This document shows positions 1 through 6,209 of a DNA stretch of 7,617 nt, one piece after another. The position numbers and the translations under genes are program-made. The notes below the pieces were generated by a model. It searched no databases. It was given only the letters and a program-made list of their open reading frames with translations, and was not told the DNA's origin. How positions within the stretch are numbered: the stretch's first letter is position 1; the number at the start of each line of letters is the position of its first letter. This DNA is from Thermoplasmata archaeon (lineage in GTDB: Bacteria > Actinomycetota > Acidimicrobiia > Acidimicrobiales > Acidimicrobiaceae), in NCBI GenBank assembly GCA_021836665.1, contig JAKBHQ010000312.1:1-7617 (forward strand), given 5' to 3'.

Positions 1-19
1 GACGGCACCTCTCGCCAAC

Positions 20-25
20 TAGTGT
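20..25 (+). promoter_or_regulatory. possible -10 element for tRNA-Leu
   Basis: The hexamer TAGTGT fits the TANNNT pattern of actinobacterial -10 boxes. It lies 10 bases before the mature tRNA 5' end, so transcription would start about 3-5 bases ahead of the tRNA. The -35 region would fall at or beyond the left edge of the window and cannot be checked. This is a weak call resting on one short motif and its spacing. Confidence 0.22.
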
Positions 26-35
26 GTTCTTCCGA

Positions 36-117
36 GCGGGCGTGGCGAAATTGGCAGACGCGCTAGATTTAGGTTCTAGTGCCGAAAGGCTTGGGAGTTC
101 GAGTCTCCCCGCCCGCA
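36..117 (+). tRNA. tRNA-Leu, anticodon UAG
   Basis: A complete class II tRNA. The 7-bp acceptor stem GCGGGCG (36-42) pairs with CGCCCGC (110-116), and A117 is the discriminator base, as expected for leucine. The anticodon stem is CTAGA (63-67) with TCTAG (75-79). Its 7-base loop TTTAGGT places TAG at 70-72, so it reads CUN leucine codons. A long variable arm, TGCC-GAAA-GGC, follows (80-90). The T arm is GGGAG (93-97), loop TTCGAGT, CTCCC (105-109). The 3' CCA is not encoded (CAA follows A117), so it must be added by tRNA nucleotidyltransferase. No neighbouring tRNA and no clear terminator follow it. Confidence 0.97.
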
Positions 118-422
118 CAAACTAACTCTTTGTCGTCCCCAGCCAAGGAATCGCCCTTCGGATCCCGCGACAACATGGATGTTACGCCGTTGACTCAATC
201 CTACACCTTGATCAGGGTCCACTCCTTAAGGCCTACCCAGCTAGTACCGGCCACTGCCTCTAGCTAGGGACAACTTTCATATTCGCAAAATTTTCATGTC
301 CATTGTGCCCGCCCAGCAGACGATAGCTGGTTCTTTGGGAAGAGGTGCTGGGTCTCCTGCGCTTGCTTTCAACCGGAGGGTCCTGTTTTCCACGACCAAC
401 TCTCATCCGCAAACTGACTGAT
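118..422. other. 305-base spacer, no convincing gene
   Basis: This stretch separates the tRNA from the 3' end of rdgB, which converges on it. Open frames here overlap the tRNA or the rdgB tail, lack ribosome binding sites and resemble no family I know. Two competing inverted repeats are visible: CCAGC (313-317) can pair with GCTGG (326-330), or CCCAGCA (312-318) with TGCTGGG (346-352). On the plus strand the first is followed by TTCTTT, a poor U tract; on the minus strand none follows. It may hold the transcription ends of both flanking units, but no standard terminator is evident. CTAGCTAG at 260-267 is a short palindrome of unknown meaning. Confidence 0.5.
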
Positions 423-1001
423 TTAGACTTCCCTTTCGGCATCCAAATAGTTTCGGAGCCCCTCAAATGCACGCGAGCGATGCGAATACTGTGCCTTTTC
501 GTCTATTGACATTTCGGCGAAGCTTCTTCCATCTCCTTCGAAGGGAACAAAAATCGGATCGTATCCAAATCCACCATTTCCAGTTACTTGGTCAAGCAAC
601 CAACCTTCTACCTCACCTCTGAATGTTCGGAAACTTTGGTCGGGCATCAAATATGTTGCCACACAGACAAATTTCGCCGAACGGTTCGAAACTCCCTCAA
701 GTTCACCAAGGAGTTTCCGAACGTTGTCCTCGTCGCTAGCATTCTCTCCGGCATAACGTGCTGAGTGAACCCCCGGCGAGCCATCTAGGGCATCTACTTC
801 CAAGCCGGAATCGTCGGAAATTGCCGGTTGGCTAGTCGCTAATGAAATGGCTCTTGCCTTTTTGATCGAATTCTCTTCAAAACTGTCACCATCTTCGACT
901 ACTTCAGGAACCCAGCTTGGTCGCGGTGCCAGCTCAATTCCTGGCAAGAGTCTCTTTATCTCTTCGACCTTGTAGGCATTGGAGGTGGCCAGAAAGATCA
1001 C
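423..1001 (-). CDS. rdgB: XTP/dITP diphosphatase (RdgB/HAM1 family)
   Basis: Hydrolyses non-canonical purine triphosphates (dITP, XTP, ITP) to monophosphate and pyrophosphate, keeping deaminated bases out of DNA and RNA in the cytoplasm. The 192-residue length is typical. Visible family motifs are the N-terminal ATSNxxKxxE (residues 5-14), SFEENSxxKA (40-49), the DDSGLEVDAL segment with its catalytic and metal-binding acidic residues (63-72), GSPGVxSARYAG (74-85), GGFGYDPIF (143-151), SFAEM (160-164), Lys169 and SHR (173-175), which contact the base and phosphates. The start is GTG and overlaps the rph stop as GTGA, implying translational coupling. The only Shine-Dalgarno-like sequence, AGAGG, abuts or includes this start, which is odd. 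No other standard start lies between the upstream in-frame TAA and this GTG. Last gene of murI-rph-rdgB. Confidence 0.96.
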   Translation of the reverse strand: MIFLATSNAYKVEEIKRLLPGIELAPRPSWVPEVVEDGDSFEENSIKKARAISLATSQPAISDDSGLEVDALDGSPGVHSARYAGENASDEDNVRKLLGELEGVSNRSAKFVCVATYLMPDQSFRTFRGEVEGWLLDQVTGNGGFGYDPIFVPFEGDGRSFAEMSIDEKAQYSHRSRAFEGLRNYLDAEREV

Positions 1002-1741
1002 CTCTTGATCTGCCTTTTAGAAGGCGGCACCTTAAGCACTTTGTCCTGTGCAATCTGCAGCTCACCAATGGCCGATTCCGCCAGCCTGATCATGTCTACT
1101 AGTTGGCCTTTTGAGAATGCTGCGCCTTCCGCCGTTCCCTGCACCTCGACAAATCGACCGGCGTCATCCATGACTATGTTCATGTCGACCTCAGCAGAAG
1201 AGTCTTCGGAGTAGTCGAGATCGACCAGCACTTCCTCTCCGACCACACCCACGGACACCGCAGCGCAACTGCGAGTAATCGGATTTGACTTGATTTGTCT
1301 GACCTCCGTCAGCCTTGTCAAAGCGTCTGACAAAGCTACAAATGCTCCGGTGATGGAGGCGGTCCTCGTACCCCCGTCTGCCTGGAGGACATCACAATCC
1401 ACATTCAATTGGATCTCCCCCAACAATCCCAGGTCGACACATGACCTCAAGGAGCGCCCAATCAATCGCTGAATCTCCTGGGTCCTCCCCGACTGCTTGC
1501 CCTTGACAGCTTCCCGTGGAATCCTCTCCGGTGAAGCGCCAGGGAGCATCGAATACTCAGCGGTAACCCAACCCTTACCGGTCCCCCTCAGCCAAGGGGG
1601 TGGTCGATCCTCCATTGAAACCGTGCAGAGAACTTTAGTTCTACCTACGGAAATGAGCGTAGAACCGAGTGCCATTTCCGTATAGTCCCGCACTATCTCG
1701 ATCGGCCTTATCTGATCCGGCAAACGTCCATCAAATCTCAT
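998..1741 (-). CDS. rph: ribonuclease PH (phosphate-dependent 3' tRNA exoribonuclease)
   Basis: Trims 3' extensions of tRNA precursors and other RNAs by phosphorolysis, releasing nucleoside diphosphates; active as a hexameric ring. The 247-residue length fits the family. Seen in order: the N-terminal RFDGRxPDQIRPI segment (2-14), EDRPPPW (44-50) and GWVTAEYSMLP (57-67); the GRTQEIQRLIGRSLR helix carrying phosphate-binding arginines (85-99); VDCDVLQADGGTRTASITGA (114-133), including the active-site GTRTAS; VDLDYSEDSSAEVDMN (173-188) with metal-binding acidic residues; and EVQGTAEG (199-206). It starts with ATG, which overlaps the murI stop as ATGA, and its stop overlaps the rdgB start. AAAGGA about a dozen bases upstream may help initiation. 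The rph-rdgB pairing is a common actinobacterial arrangement, fitting shared RNA and nucleotide housekeeping. Confidence 0.97.
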   Translation of the reverse strand: MRFDGRLPDQIRPIEIVRDYTEMALGSTLISVGRTKVLCTVSMEDRPPPWLRGTGKGWVTAEYSMLPGASPERIPREAVKGKQSGRTQEIQRLIGRSLRSCVDLGLLGEIQLNVDCDVLQADGGTRTASITGAFVALSDALTRLTEVRQIKSNPITRSCAAVSVGVVGEEVLVDLDYSEDSSAEVDMNIVMDDAGRFVEVQGTAEGAAFSKGQLVDMIRLAESAIGELQIAQDKVLKVPPSKRQIKR

Positions 1742-2610
1742 GATCCATTCCGTCCTTTTCCAAAGTTTCTCGTCAGTTCCGACGTTTCCACTTGTCCAAC
1801 ACTCTCAATCCTGCGCCCAAGCAAGCTAGCGGCGAGTCTACCGAAGGTTGCAGAGTCGCCACTTGAGATAAATACTTCTGAAGGCATCTTTGTCGCGTCC
1901 TTCGCCGCCAGTCCATTTCCTTCCAGCATGTGACGGACCTCGAAAGCCGTCTCTTCCGAAGATGACACCAAAATGACATCTCTGCCCATCACGTCTTGAA
2001 TAGTCCTTGCCAAGAATGGATAATGTGTACAACCGAGCAAAAGGGTATCAACTTTTGCCATCAAAATAGGCTCCAACAGCCTTCGGGCTAGCACTCGAGC
2101 GGATTCCGTCTCTGCCTCACCCGATTCAACTAGCTCAACAAAACCGGGGCAGGCTTGACAGGTCAAGTCGACATTCGGGGCGACCTCTGAGAAGCTGCGC
2201 TGGTATGCGCCTGAACCGACAGTCCCTACCGTTGCTATCAAGCCAACCCTCGAGGACCCGGATACAACCGACGCCGCCCTGACACCGGCTTCAATAACTC
2301 CAACCACCGGCACGGTTAGTTCTGACCTAAGGATCCCTAAGGCAGCAGCTGAAGCAGTGTTGCACGCCACCACGACCATCTTTACGCCATACACTTCAAC
2401 CAGATAAGACGCTATTTGCTGGGCAAACGCTGCGACATCTTCTTGTGGTTTCGAGCCATAGGGATAGCGAGCAGTATCGCCAAAGTAAACGCTGGACTCC
2501 AAAGGGAGCAGGTCCCTTACCGCCGCTAAAATGCTGAGTCCACCAAGGCCTGAGTCAAAAAATCCAATCGGTCTGCTATCCATTGCGAAAGAGCCTAGGG
2601 CTTGAAACAT
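1738..2610 (-). CDS. murI: glutamate racemase
   Basis: Converts L-glutamate to D-glutamate, used by MurD in peptidoglycan precursor synthesis; a cofactor-independent two-cysteine racemase. From the ATG at 2610 (290 residues) the family motifs are IGFFDSGLGGLSI near residues 15-27 with the conserved Asp-Ser, FGDTARYPYG (about 43-52), VVACNTASA with the first catalytic Cys (about residue 83), and LLGCTHYPFL with the second catalytic Cys and following His (about 194-196). Start choice: AGGTG precedes this ATG with suitable spacing. A GTG two codons upstream (2616) has a poorer ribosome site, and an internal ATG at 2583, just before the conserved domain, has none. First gene of a 4-base-overlapping operon with rph and rdgB. 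The spacer upstream is long, so an extended 5' leader is possible. Confidence 0.96.
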   Translation of the reverse strand: MFQALGSFAMDSRPIGFFDSGLGGLSILAAVRDLLPLESSVYFGDTARYPYGSKPQEDVAAFAQQIASYLVEVYGVKMVVVACNTASAAALGILRSELTVPVVGVIEAGVRAASVVSGSSRVGLIATVGTVGSGAYQRSFSEVAPNVDLTCQACPGFVELVESGEAETESARVLARRLLEPILMAKVDTLLLGCTHYPFLARTIQDVMGRDVILVSSSEETAFEVRHMLEGNGLAAKDATKMPSEVFISSGDSATFGRLAASLLGRRIESVGQVETSELTRNFGKGRNGS

Positions 2611-2662
2611 CTTCACCTAACTAATCAGTTCATCTCGTCGAAGAAGCTAAACCGCCAGCCGA

Positions 2663-2680
2663 GTGGCCTGCCAGGGCCAC
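2663..2680. repeat. perfect 6-bp inverted repeat (hairpin)
   Basis: GTGGCC (2663-2668) is complementary to GGCCAC (2675-2680) across a 6-base loop. It lies about 50 bases upstream of the murI start, so in a murI transcript it would form a GC-rich hairpin in the 5' leader. No U tract follows on either strand, so it is not a standard terminator. It could be a protein-binding palindrome or simply chance. Confidence 0.4.
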
Positions 2681-2762
2681 CACGAGTTACCCGATCGATT
2701 GGTTTCTTAAAATCACTCTACGAGCCGACCACCTCCTAAAGCTTACGAAAACCACCATCAAC

Positions 2763-2819
2763 CCAGGTGAAAGATGGCGCCTACTAGCACTCCATCGGGC
2801 TAAACCCTGGTCGCCATCT
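2763..2819. repeat. 8-bp inverted repeat with a crossing 5-bp pairing
   Basis: AGATGGCG (2772-2779) pairs perfectly with CGCCATCT (2812-2819) around a 32-base loop. CCAGG (2763-2767) is complementary to CCTGG (2806-2810), inside that loop, so the two helices cross: either a pseudoknot or two alternative folds. A third small stem, GGG-CTAAA-CCC (2797-2807), also lies in the loop and competes with the crossing helix. The element lies about 150-210 bases upstream of murI and would be in its leader if transcription starts near 2990. No function is assigned. Confidence 0.4.
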
Positions 2820-2965
2820 AAGTCCAATCGGCATGCGCAAACGAGTTCTGGCGAGTTCAACCGCAGTTTGAATCAGCGATGCCGGAGGAAAAGGTAGACC
2901 GGGTGACTTGACCTACAGCAGTTGGCGGTGGACGAGACTTTCCACTACAACGATCGTCATACCAG

Positions 2966-3004
2966 TTGGAAATTGGGCTAGACTGTTATACAAATACTTA
3001 TAAA
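2966..3004. promoter_or_regulatory. AT-rich putative divergent promoter/operator patch
   Basis: Sequence much richer in A and T than its surroundings. On the plus strand TTGGAA (2966-2971) and TATACA (2987-2992) could be -35 and -10 boxes for the regulator, though the 15-base spacer is short; TATAAA at 2999-3004 is another -10 candidate. On the minus strand TATAAC (complement of 2986-2991) could serve murI. TTATA (2986-2990) and TATAA (2999-3003) form an inverted repeat 8 bases apart, a possible operator for the adjacent TetR-type protein. All of this is inferred from short motifs. Confidence 0.3.
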
Positions 3005-3091
3005 TAGGTCTTGAACAGGAGGATCTAGTTGTTCTAGCTTTGCGGCCAAAGGGCTTGTAGACGTCTAAGAGATAGATCAAAGGTTTTACAG

Positions 3092-3739
3092 ATGAGTGAA
3101 AATCGGTTCGAAGGCAGACGCCAATCCATTGGATCGGCGGCCAGCAAGAGGTCTGTGCATTTCGACCAAGCCAAGTACCGCCTCCTGAAAGCCGCGACGG
3201 AATATTTACTGAGCGTTGGATTGGCCAATTGGAGTTACCGGGGGTGCGCTCGTGAATTAGGAGTCTCGAGCAACACCCTCAACTACTACTTCAGGTCGAA
3301 GGACTTTCTGCTGGTAGAAATCCTAGAGACAGTTCGAATTAGAGACTTGCCACTGCTAGATGAATTCAAAAATGCCCCCATTGACACGTTCGAGGAACTC
3401 TCCTTAGCCTTTTGGGACGTCATGTCTGACGGCAAGCAGTTTCCGCTAGGAATGGCACAATTCGAACTCTACACACTTGCGATGAGAGAGCCTGAAAAAT
3501 ATTCAAGTCTGCTCAACTCAGAACAACTATGGATCGATGGGATAGCGTCCATCTTAAGGAGGGCGAATTACCCAGCCGATGAGGTATCCCATACCGCGAA
3601 AATGTTCCTTTGGGCATATCGGGGGCTTTACCTAAGTCTGCTGGTTTCGGACCATTCCCAAGAATCTATGGATCAAACCCGCTTCGCATTCAAAGAGTTG
3701 GTCGGTCTGGTCGTCGGACGGTTCTCGGATAATTCATAA
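3092..3739 (+). CDS. TetR/AcrR-family transcriptional regulator
   Basis: A 215-residue protein with the TetR layout: a basic, probably disordered N-terminus (1-25), a DNA-binding domain of about 50 residues, and a helical ligand/dimer domain. Helix 1 is KYRLLKAATEYLL (28-40). The helix-turn-helix spans about 47-70, with YRGCARELGVSSNTLNYYFRSK carrying the ALGVSxxTLYxYFxSK-like signature that defines the family; here Asn replaces the usual Tyr in the TLY position. The C-terminal part (75-210) is hydrophobic and helical with no recognisable ligand signature. Start: ATG with AAAGG 8 bases upstream. It converges on the oxidase gene and is divergent from murI, so it may autoregulate through the shared spacer; its targets are unknown. 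It looks inserted relative to the conserved gene order. Confidence 0.88.
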   Translation: MSENRFEGRRQSIGSAASKRSVHFDQAKYRLLKAATEYLLSVGLANWSYRGCARELGVSSNTLNYYFRSKDFLLVEILETVRIRDLPLLDEFKNAPIDTFEELSLAFWDVMSDGKQFPLGMAQFELYTLAMREPEKYSSLLNSEQLWIDGIASILRRANYPADEVSHTAKMFLWAYRGLYLSLLVSDHSQESMDQTRFAFKELVGLVVGRFSDNS

Positions 3740-3983
3740 CATCAAATAATTGGCAGCGAGCTAGGCCAACTCGACCAGCGCTAAATGGGCATTAGGGGTT
3801 TCACCGATTCAGCGCCTTCTTCCCACGGTCGAGAAAAAACATCGGACTATTGGTGTTGAAAAAAATACCTCTTCGCCAAATAACTTTCACCACCCTTCAA
3901 GGGGCATTACACTTTTTTACCTTCTCTGAAGGACCACAATCGAGCTCGCATTATGGACGGTGAGTTCAGGATCAAAGTTGGCA
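3740..3983. terminator. convergent gap with inverted repeats, possible terminators
   Basis: This 244-base region lies between the 3' ends of the regulator and the oxidase. GGTGTTGAAA (3852-3861) pairs with TTTCACCACC (3885-3894) with one mismatch. On the minus strand the T-rich side of this stem includes a 7-T run, so it could end the oxidase transcript, although the run is inside the hairpin rather than after it. CCCTT/AAGGG (3893-3903) forms a small hairpin followed on the plus strand, after about 9 bases, by six T (3913-3918), a weak candidate for the regulator. Neither is a textbook terminator. No gene is evident. Confidence 0.35.
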
Positions 3984-5213
3984 CTAGTGTGATTCGTAAG
4001 GCAACATTCGGGGAGTAACGTAGCTTCGGTCGAGTTCTGATATGGAAGCTGCCCCAAGAAGCGTCATTGCATATTCGATCTCTATTCGCACTTCTATGAG
4101 ATAAGCGGCCACCCCGAGTGCACCTCCAGATGCAAATGCCCAAGCCGCATTTCGGCCAATTCCTACTGAACCCGCTCCCATGCAAAGTGCCTTAACTACG
4201 TCGGCGCCATTCGAAATGCCTCCATCTACAGAAACCCTAAGCGGATCAAAATTATCCCAAAATCCCCACAAGGCGTTGGCGGTTACAATCGTGTCATCTA
4301 GTTGTCGCCCACCGTGGTTCGAAATCACCACCCCGTCGGCTCCGTTTGCAATTGCTACAGCGAGGTCGGCCTGGCTTATAACCCCCTTGGTTGCAACTGG
4401 GAGGTCAACCTTGTCTTTGAGGAGTTTCGTGGCCCCGAGTCCGATAGTAGGGTCCTGATTGAGTGCATTGTCCCGACTTTTGGGCTGAAATGGGATGTCA
4501 TCGGCGCCAATGGAATGGGATTGTCGGCCCTGCGCAACGAGTCGGTCATAAAGCTTGTCAGCATACCCTTCGGGCGGGACAAAACCCATCTTCAAGTCCG
4601 AAAGGCGCATTCCAAGAACCGGAGTATCTACGGTAAGAACCAGGAGCGAGAAACCGCTCGACTTCGCTTCTTGAGCAAGTTGAAGAGTTACGTCCCGCTC
4701 GGCCATAAAGTAGACTTGGAAAAAAAGTTTCGAGCTCTTCGGTGATTCCTTATCCTTCTCCCAAAAATGCTCGAGCATGTATTTGTGGAATCCACCCAAC
4801 TCTCCAAACAACCTCTTCTGTTCGGCTGGATCCGCCGCGACCTCAGCCACTTCGTTGATTGGAGTAGTCGTTCGTGACGAAAGGCAGTATGGAACGTTCA
4901 CTAAATTAGCCGCTAGCGCGAACTGAGACTCAGCCCCACTATTCAAAAGGGACTGAAAAGCCATGGGCGCCACATAAATGGGGGCAGCCAGGTCAACGGT
5001 GCAGAACTGCGAACGGCTTGAGACCATCTTCCGCTCGACCGGTATTCGAGGAATAAAATCGTATTTCGACCATGAATCCCTAGATCTCGCTAAGGTCCGC
5101 TCTTTTGTGGCGCCGGATCGATAGTAGTTAAAACTCGTCGGCTCTAGTATGGCCCTCGCTTGATCCTCAAGGTCGCGATAGAGCCAGTTAAATAGTTCAT
5201 TCGCCATAACCAT
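3984..5213 (-). CDS. FMN-dependent alpha-hydroxy-acid oxidase/dehydrogenase (lactate oxidase/monooxygenase-like)
   Basis: Predicted to oxidise a 2-hydroxy acid such as lactate or glycolate to the 2-oxo acid using FMN in a TIM-barrel fold; substrate and electron acceptor are not clear. Active-site residues of the glycolate oxidase family are all present: Tyr30 (FNYYRSGA), Tyr168 (FFQVYF), Arg203 (VDTPVLGMR), Lys276 (LPVATKG), His300 and Arg303 (SNHGGRQ). FMN phosphate motifs are DGGIS (330-334) and GIGR (351-354). It has 409 residues, somewhat long for the family. The extra length lies mainly at residues 124-163, between EVA and FFQVYF, a link I recall as only about 7-10 residues in relatives; it is charged and aromatic. 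Start: ATG at 5213 with AGGTG 7 bases upstream; an ATG two codons later is possible. It follows cysM by 41 bases, so probably shares its transcript. I considered the mycofactocin enzyme MftD, but the N-terminus and overall motifs fit ordinary hydroxy-acid oxidases better. Confidence 0.87.
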   Translation of the reverse strand: MVMANELFNWLYRDLEDQARAILEPTSFNYYRSGATKERTLARSRDSWSKYDFIPRIPVERKMVSSRSQFCTVDLAAPIYVAPMAFQSLLNSGAESQFALAANLVNVPYCLSSRTTTPINEVAEVAADPAEQKRLFGELGGFHKYMLEHFWEKDKESPKSSKLFFQVYFMAERDVTLQLAQEAKSSGFSLLVLTVDTPVLGMRLSDLKMGFVPPEGYADKLYDRLVAQGRQSHSIGADDIPFQPKSRDNALNQDPTIGLGATKLLKDKVDLPVATKGVISQADLAVAIANGADGVVISNHGGRQLDDTIVTANALWGFWDNFDPLRVSVDGGISNGADVVKALCMGAGSVGIGRNAAWAFASGGALGVAAYLIEVRIEIEYAMTLLGAASISELDRSYVTPRMLPYESH

Positions 5214-5254
5214 GAATCTACACCTGAATCCAGCTTCAACTTAGCTTCGGGCCC

Positions 5255-6208
5255 CTAGAAGTAGATAGTCGACTTCGCCTTTTCGGCCACTTCATCCACG
5301 TCGGCGGTCCAAGCTTGTGTCGATAGATATTTCCACCCACCATCACAAACGACCGTAACAATTACACCCTCGTCGATCGTCGAAGCACACCTCGCGGCCC
5401 CAGCCATAATTGCACCCGAGGAGATTCCGGCAAATACTCCGACCTCGACCAATCGCCTCGTCCAAACGATCGACTCCTTAGGACCGATGACAATCTTCCG
5501 ATCTAGAAGTTCTGCCCCGTGGTTATCGATGAAAACGGGAGGTATATATCCGTCATCCAAGCTCCGGAGCCCGTCTACCATCTCACCCGAAGGAGGTTCA
5601 ATAGCCCACAATTGTATCTGTGGGTTCTGCTCCTTTAGAAATCTCCCGACACCCATTAATGTTCCCGCCGTCCCTAGACCCGCGACAAAGTGCGTAATTT
5701 CCGGGACATCGCGAAAGATCTCCGGCCCTGTTGATTGGTAATGAGCCATCGGATTGGCCGGATTGGCATACTGGTAGAGAAAGACCCAACTGGAATTCTC
5801 TGAAGCAAGTTTCCTGGCTAATCGAACTGCGCCGTTTGACCCTTCGCTTCCAGGAGACTCGATGATCTCGGCCCCCCAAATCTGAAGCAGCTGTTTCCGC
5901 TCGATGGAAACATTTGATGGCAATACAATCTTCAGTCGATACCCCTTCAGCTTGCACACCAGAGCAAGCCCGATTCCGGTATTTCCCGAAGATGGCTCTA
6001 TAAGAATCTGCCCGGGCACCCCAGGCTTTAGAATTCCATCCCGTTCAGCCTCTTCGATCATATTCAACGCAATTCGATCTTTGATCGACCCGCCAGGATT
6101 TTGCCCCTCCAGTTTGGCGTAAATCCTCGCCCTAGGATTTGGACTTAGGCTAGACACATCAACCATTGGAGTATCGCCGACGAGTTCCAAAATGGACGAA
6201 TAGAGCAC
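5255..6208 (-). CDS. cysM: CysM-type cysteine synthase (CysO-thiocarboxylate dependent)
   Basis: A PLP enzyme that joins sulfur from CysO thiocarboxylate to an aminoacrylate made from O-phosphoserine (the M. tuberculosis reaction), giving CysO-cysteine. 317 residues, close to the mycobacterial enzyme. Seen: LVGDTPMV (9-16), NPGGSIKDR with PLP-binding Lys43 (37-45), EPSSGNTG cofactor/substrate loop (71-78), the phosphate-binding GLGTAGT (177-183), GLRSLDDGYIPP (213-224), whose Arg215 appears to match the arginine reported to select O-phosphoserine in M. tuberculosis CysM, GISSGAI (261-267) and the DGGWKYLST C-terminal signature (289-297). Start is GTG at 6208, one base after the cysO stop, with a GGGA-type ribosome site inside the cysO tail; translation is probably coupled. 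The mec-cysO-cysM order makes CysM a better call than an O-acetylserine sulfhydrylase (CysK). Confidence 0.95.
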   Translation of the reverse strand: MLYSSILELVGDTPMVDVSSLSPNPRARIYAKLEGQNPGGSIKDRIALNMIEEAERDGILKPGVPGQILIEPSSGNTGIGLALVCKLKGYRLKIVLPSNVSIERKQLLQIWGAEIIESPGSEGSNGAVRLARKLASENSSWVFLYQYANPANPMAHYQSTGPEIFRDVPEITHFVAGLGTAGTLMGVGRFLKEQNPQIQLWAIEPPSGEMVDGLRSLDDGYIPPVFIDNHGAELLDRKIVIGPKESIVWTRRLVEVGVFAGISSGAIMAGAARCASTIDEGVIVTVVCDGGWKYLSTQAWTADVDEVAEKAKSTIYF

Positions 6209-6209
6209 G

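Larger units (their letters stand above)
2617..3091. other. divergent intergenic region between murI operon and tetR
   Basis: About 475 bases with no protein gene I can support. It must carry promoters for murI (leftward) and the regulator (rightward). Visible content: a hairpin at 2663-2680; a longer stem at 2772-2819 with a competing pairing; an AT-rich patch at 2986-3007; and a strong AGGAGG at 3017-3022 before a two-codon frame. TAGAGT on the minus strand (complement of 2715-2720) fits an actinobacterial -10 for murI, giving a leader of about 95 bases, but its -35 is poor. I recognise no known riboswitch, T-box or standard small RNA. Short frames such as 2774-2803 (9 codons after AGGTGA) cannot be told from chance. 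Confidence 0.5.

Noticed and set aside
79..267. Open frame of 62 codons starting inside the tRNA-Leu
   Set aside because: It overlaps the tRNA variable and T arms, has no ribosome site and shows no protein-like family pattern.
2617..3091. Known riboswitch, T-box, RNase P RNA or 6S-like RNA in the long spacer
   Set aside because: None of the conserved core motifs of these RNAs is recognised; only simple inverted repeats are seen.
4302..4745. Plus-strand open frame of 147 codons
   Set aside because: It lies antisense within the oxidase gene, whose conserved motifs explain the sequence; it resembles no family and is a shadow frame.
3984..5213. Identification of the oxidase, with the nearby TetR gene, as part of a mycofactocin cluster (MftD and MftR)
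   Set aside because: No mftA, mftB, mftC, mftE or mftF lies in the window, and the N-terminal and active-site segments fit ordinary hydroxy-acid oxidases better.
5598..5957. Minus-strand open frame of 119 codons within cysM
   Set aside because: It is an alternative frame of cysM, which has complete motifs across this stretch.
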